Part shown: positions 61,025 through 64,000 of the stretch, piece after piece
How positions within the stretch are numbered: position 1 is the stretch's first letter
How the letters are laid out: each line of letters opens with the position of its first letter
DNA from: Stieleria sedimenti
GTDB taxonomy: Bacteria > Planctomycetota > Planctomycetia > Pirellulales > Pirellulaceae
NCBI RefSeq assembly: GCF_025060895.1
Contig: NZ_JANZKV010000012.1
Span: 61,157 to 125,156, forward strand
Direction of reading: 5' to 3'
Length of the DNA stretch: 64,000 nt
Notes under the pieces: generated by a model
The model's database searches: none
The model's input: the letters and a program-made list of their open reading frames with translations, nothing else
Told to the model about the DNA's origin: nothing
Position numbers and translations under genes: made by a program

Positions 61025-62163
61025 GTCCAGTCGAGTCCCTCGTGAAGTTGGTTCAGTGACTGAGCGTCGCCTTCGCGAACGACCAGCATGTTCTCGACGC
61101 GGACGCCGCCGTCTTGGCGACCGTACAGCCCTGGTTCGATCGTGAACACCTCGCGTTCCAGTAATGGGCCGCCGCCCAGGTCCAACAGGATCGGTTCATG
61201 GACGTCGAGCCCGATTCCGTGGCCGGTCCCGTGTTGAATCGTGGGCTGGTCCGACACGGTTCCACGGGACAATTCGAACCCGGCGTCGAGCAATGCCTGG
61301 TCGGCGGCCAAGTGCACCGACTCGGCCGTCTGGCCCACGCGAAGCTGTTGGGTGGCGGCCGCGTTGGCAGCGACAACCGCGTCGTGCATCTTGCGCACAG
61401 TCGCGCTCGGCTGGCCATGAACGACGGTCCGCGTGCAATCGCCCCAGTACCTCGTTTCATTGTTCATCGGAAACAGGTCGACGATCACGGGAACGCCTGT
61501 TCGCAACGGCCCCGTCCCGGCGTGATGGCAATCGGCAACCTCCGGAGCGGTCGCCACAATCGCACCGTGTGACATCGAGTAATCGCGTTTGAGAAACTCG
61601 GCGGCCGCCATCGCTCTGGTGCGTTCGCTGGTAAAGGCTTCACCCTCGTGCACCAACGTCCCATCGGCCGCGACGGTGCATCGGGCAATGGTTTCGCAGA
61701 GGTAGCGCATCACCGATTCGGTGACCGACTGGGCTTCGGCCAACCGCTCGATTTCCTGTTCCGATTTCTGGCGCCGGTCGATCACGCCCAGATCGGGATC
61801 GTATGACAATTCAATACCGGCCTGTTGAAGATACCACGCAAAGACGAAGGGCAGGCTGCGATCGACTCGGACTGCCGCCAGATTCTCGCGTCGGCAACAT
61901 TCGGCGACGGCTTGCGCGGTCGCGGTCTCGCGATCCGCGTCCAGCTTTCCCGCCGGCTGATAATCCATGGGGCAGACGACGCGGTCGGCGCTGCTGAGAC
62001 GACGGACGCGGTCCATTTCGATATCACGCACCAATGCCACACGCCGATCCGTGGTTTCAATCCAGGCCGCTGGATCTCCCAGTGGTACACCGATACGGCG
62101 GAAGAGCGATGGGTTTTTAAGGGGAATTCCGGCAAAAATGGCTGGCAGTGAAGCGTCGGGCAT
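61021..62163 (-). CDS. M24 family metallopeptidase (Xaa-Pro aminopeptidase-like)
   Basis: Start at ATG 62163 (380 aa; GTG 62175 possible). The N-terminal ~150 residues are a creatinase-like domain. The C-terminal pita-bread domain carries the five metal ligands: Asp in PVIVDLFPMNNE, Asp in YWGDCTRT, His in HGTGHGIGLDVHE, Glu in FTIEPGLYG, and Glu in GGVRVENMLVV. It cleaves N-terminal Xaa-Pro bonds or related peptides in the cytoplasm. It is the first gene of a two-gene operon with mogA. Confidence 0.93.
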   Translation of the reverse strand: MPDASLPAIFAGIPLKNPSLFRRIGVPLGDPAAWIETTDRRVALVRDIEMDRVRRLSSADRVVCPMDYQPAGKLDADRETATAQAVAECCRRENLAAVRVDRSLPFVFAWYLQQAGIELSYDPDLGVIDRRQKSEQEIERLAEAQSVTESVMRYLCETIARCTVAADGTLVHEGEAFTSERTRAMAAAEFLKRDYSMSHGAIVATAPEVADCHHAGTGPLRTGVPVIVDLFPMNNETRYWGDCTRTVVHGQPSATVRKMHDAVVAANAAATQQLRVGQTAESVHLAADQALLDAGFELSRGTVSDQPTIQHGTGHGIGLDVHEPILLDLGGGPLLEREVFTIEPGLYGRQDGGVRVENMLVVREGDAQSLNQLHEGLDWT

Positions 62164-62356
62164 CCTGAATCTCACGGGAAAAACGTTGGAACGGCTTGAG
62201 CGACGTTATAGCCGATGGACGCGGGGCTTCGCGAGGCGACGTGGCGGAGGGATTCGAGATCAGAAGTCGAGGACACGTTGATCAGCGGTGAATCGCGTTG
62301 GTCATTTCCGCGATTTTGTCCGGGCACCCAATGCCACTTCCATCGGCCCTGACGGT

Positions 62357-62425
62357 GTTAGCGGAACGGCGCGAGCCGTCCGGTCGCACCGTGAAAGACC
62401 GGAGGGCTCGCGCCCAACCGCTAAC
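62357..62425. repeat. palindromic repeat, type A, uninterrupted copy
   Basis: Left arm 62357-62384 pairs with right arm 62398-62425 at 24 of 28 positions, with a 13-base loop. The left 28 bases equal the two flanking parts of the copy at 8760-8910 once the inserted element is removed. Confidence 0.8.
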
Positions 62426-62602
62426 AAGGACACCCCGCTTGGCGTCCGCGTAAGTCGCATTGGTTTCTACACAAGTCGCCAGACTTGAGGTCGCCCTCCC
62501 GTTTCGGAAGGGGCGGACGCGAGGTACGAGCGGCCGGGGTGGGGGCTTTGCGGCTGCGCGTCACTCCGTCACAGCCAATCGACCCTCCCCTCGCTGCGCT
62601 CG

Positions 62603-62667
62603 ACCCTCCCTGCCAGGGAGGGTGACGCCAAATGTGTAGACACCAATGCCTGCCAGGGAGGGTGACG
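62603..62667. repeat. CCCTCCCTG palindrome and partial direct copy
   Basis: ACCCTCCCTG (62603-62612) and CAGGGAGGGT (62614-62623) form a perfect palindrome around one C. TGCCAGGGAGGGTGACG recurs at 62651-62667. The first copy may act as a hairpin terminator-like or repeat unit; such units are seen as dispersed repeats in related genomes from memory, not checked. Confidence 0.65.
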
Positions 62668-62793
62668 TTAAAATTGCACGACCTCCAAAGCCGGGAGAGG
62701 GAGCCGTTTAATTGTTGCGCGACGATGCCGGATCCAAGCTTCGGTTATCATAGGCGGTTCCCACCTTCAGCCCCACCTCGGAAAGATTCTCGA

Positions 62794-63912
62794 ATGAAGA
62801 TCGATTACTCTCGACGGCGTTTCCTGTCTCTCACCGCGGCGGGCGTTGCGGCAGCGACCACGCCGCTGGTACAGGCCGCCGACTCCGCCGAAATCCGATG
62901 GCACGACGTCCGCGATTGGGGCGTCGAAGGCCGCGGGTTCGACGACACCGAAAAATACTTTGATCGCTTGCCGGCCCGAGCCAAGGGCGTTGTTCGCGAT
63001 GCGGTCTGGAACCTGAGTCGGCATTCGGCCGGAATGCTGGTCCGATTTCGAACCGACGCCCGCGAGATTCAAGTCGACTATTCGGTCACATCGTCCAGTC
63101 TGGCCATGCCACACATGCCGGCAACGGGAGTCAGCGGTCTGGATCTTTACGCCCAAGACGAACAGGGGAACTGGAAGTGGGTTGCGGTTTGCAAACCCAC
63201 CGCGCAACACATGAAGACGACGCTGGTCCAAGGCTTGCGTCCGGGCGCGCGAGACTACTCGATCTACCTGCCGCTGTACAACGGAACCGAATCGCTGAAG
63301 ATCGGCGTCGATGGATCCAGCCTGTTTGAACCGATCGCAGCACGCAGCGAAAAGCCCATCGTGTTCTATGGCACGTCGATCACACACGGTGCTTGTGCGT
63401 CGCGACCGGGCATGCCCCATCCGTCGATCCTCGGCCGTCGACTCGATCGCCCGGTGATCAACCTAGGGTTTTCCGGCAATGGCAAACTGGAAAAAGAGGT
63501 CGGTCAATTCTTGGTCGAATTGGATCCCGCGGTTTATGTTTTGGATTGTCTGCCCAACATGGTGGCCGCCGAAATCACCGAGCGAACCGAACCGATGGTC
63601 AAACAGCTTCGCGCCGCCCATCGGAACGTTCCCATCGTGCTCGTGGAAGACCGTTCTTACTCGGGATCATGGTTGCTCGAGTCACAACAGACCCGCAATC
63701 AGACCAGTCGCGAGGCGTTCAAAGCGGCTTATCGCAGATTGCTGGACGCCGGCACGGAAGGGTTGTTCTATGTCGACGGCGAAAGTCTGTTGGCGGACAA
63801 TCGCGATGACACCACCGACGGATCCCATCCCTCGGATCTCGGTTTCTTCAACCAAGCCAACGCGATCGAACCGGCGTTGCGCGCGGCCTTAGGGGCAATA
63901 CCGCTAAGTTAA
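62794..63912 (+). CDS. Tat-exported SGNH/GDSL hydrolase
   Basis: I choose ATG 62794 (372 aa), which gives a Tat signal (SRRRFLSLTAAGVAAATTPL, cleaved near VQAA). A GxDLY-type N-terminal domain (GVSGLDLYAQDEQG) precedes an SGNH hydrolase: Ser195 in FYGTSITHGA, the Gly/Asn block GFSGNGKL, DCLPNM, and Asp342/His345 in TDGSHPSDLG. It deacetylates or de-esterifies a glycan or other ester in the periplasm. The upstream region is repeat-rich, and the stop lies 6 bp before a palindromic repeat. Confidence 0.93.
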   Translation: MKIDYSRRRFLSLTAAGVAAATTPLVQAADSAEIRWHDVRDWGVEGRGFDDTEKYFDRLPARAKGVVRDAVWNLSRHSAGMLVRFRTDAREIQVDYSVTSSSLAMPHMPATGVSGLDLYAQDEQGNWKWVAVCKPTAQHMKTTLVQGLRPGARDYSIYLPLYNGTESLKIGVDGSSLFEPIAARSEKPIVFYGTSITHGACASRPGMPHPSILGRRLDRPVINLGFSGNGKLEKEVGQFLVELDPAVYVLDCLPNMVAAEITERTEPMVKQLRAAHRNVPIVLVEDRSYSGSWLLESQQTRNQTSREAFKAAYRRLLDAGTEGLFYVDGESLLADNRDDTTDGSHPSDLGFFNQANAIEPALRAALGAIPLS

Positions 63913-63917
63913 CATGA

Positions 63918-63998
63918 ATGAGGGGGCCCGGACGCTGGCGCGAACCGGCTGATGTCAAACGAATATCAGCCGTTTGGCGCGAGCCTACGGGCCCTCAT
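63918..63998. repeat. palindromic repeat, type C, or terminator
   Basis: Left arm 63918-63953 (ATGAGGGGGCCCG to CGGCTGAT) pairs imperfectly with right arm 63965-63998 (ATCAGCCG to CGGGCCCTCAT) with an 11-base loop. It contains GGCGCGA in both arms. It starts 6 bp after the SGNH stop and could stop transcription. Confidence 0.7.
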
Positions 63999-64000
63999 CT

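Larger units (their letters stand above)
62164..62793. other. 630-bp repeat-rich gap
   Basis: No gene is supported. It holds the uninterrupted type A palindrome (62357-62425), a GGAGGG palindrome and its partial copy (62603-62667), and presumably the promoters of the divergent peptidase and SGNH genes. Confidence 0.6.

Overview
The window looks like a piece of a Planctomycetota chromosome, most likely from the Pirellulaceae (Rhodopirellula/Stieleria-like). This is inferred from gene content and style: CRTAC1/ASPIC-UnbV proteins beside an orphan RnfD-like membrane protein, an alginate-export family porin with a Cys-rich N-terminal part, Gfo/Idh/MocA oxidoreductases, a Tat-exported SGNH hydrolase, frequent GTG/TTG starts, and scattered GC-rich palindromic repeats. 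No 16S rRNA or other decisive marker is present.

Layout. (1) 1-6.9 kb, + strand: two CRTAC1-type beta-propeller proteins (the first cut by the window edge), an RnfD/NqrB-like membrane protein and an outer-membrane alginate-export-type porin. (2) 7.0-8.9 kb: tRNA-Gly(CCC), a small coiled-coil protein, a peptidoglycan-binding protein and a repeat region. (3) 8.9-13.6 kb, - strand: ackA-pta (acetate/acetyl-CoA interconversion) and a Gfo/Idh/MocA oxidoreductase. (4) 13.7-18.0 kb: two divergent Na/Pi-cotransporter-PhoU proteins with a miniature mobile element between them. (5) 18.0-28.2 kb, - strand: a compact type II secretion operon. Read 5' to 3' it is degenerate receiver, E, F, G, G, H, I, J, K, L (PilM+PilN architecture), M (PilO-like), D. 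Divergent from it are a GspC/PilP-like lipoprotein and a 1041-aa secreted beta-helix protein that is a candidate substrate (28.4-32.4 kb). (6) 32.5-60.5 kb: an exopolysaccharide locus. A Wza-type lipoprotein and a companion lipoprotein lie on the - strand. On the + strand are a WecA/MraY-like initiating transferase, a NusG/RfaH-like factor, UDP-glucose dehydrogenase, GDP-fucose synthase, GDP-mannose 4,6-dehydratase, two Wzy/WaaL-type membrane proteins, several glycosyltransferases, three methyltransferases, a bi-domain oxidoreductase, a Wzx flippase and a heparinase II/III-like lyase. This is a Wzx/Wzy-type pathway for a polymer that probably contains fucose and uronic acid. (7) 60.5-64 kb: mogA and an M24 peptidase on the - strand, a repeat-filled gap, a Tat-exported SGNH hydrolase, and a palindromic repeat at the edge.

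The most interesting items are the T2SS with a displaced GspC-like lipoprotein and a receiver that has lost key residues; a ~115-bp miniature mobile element with 6-bp target duplications, one copy sitting inside another palindromic repeat whose uninterrupted version is also in the window; and the orphan RnfD-like protein without a visible flavinylation motif. All functional calls come from reading motifs and gene order; no database search was run.
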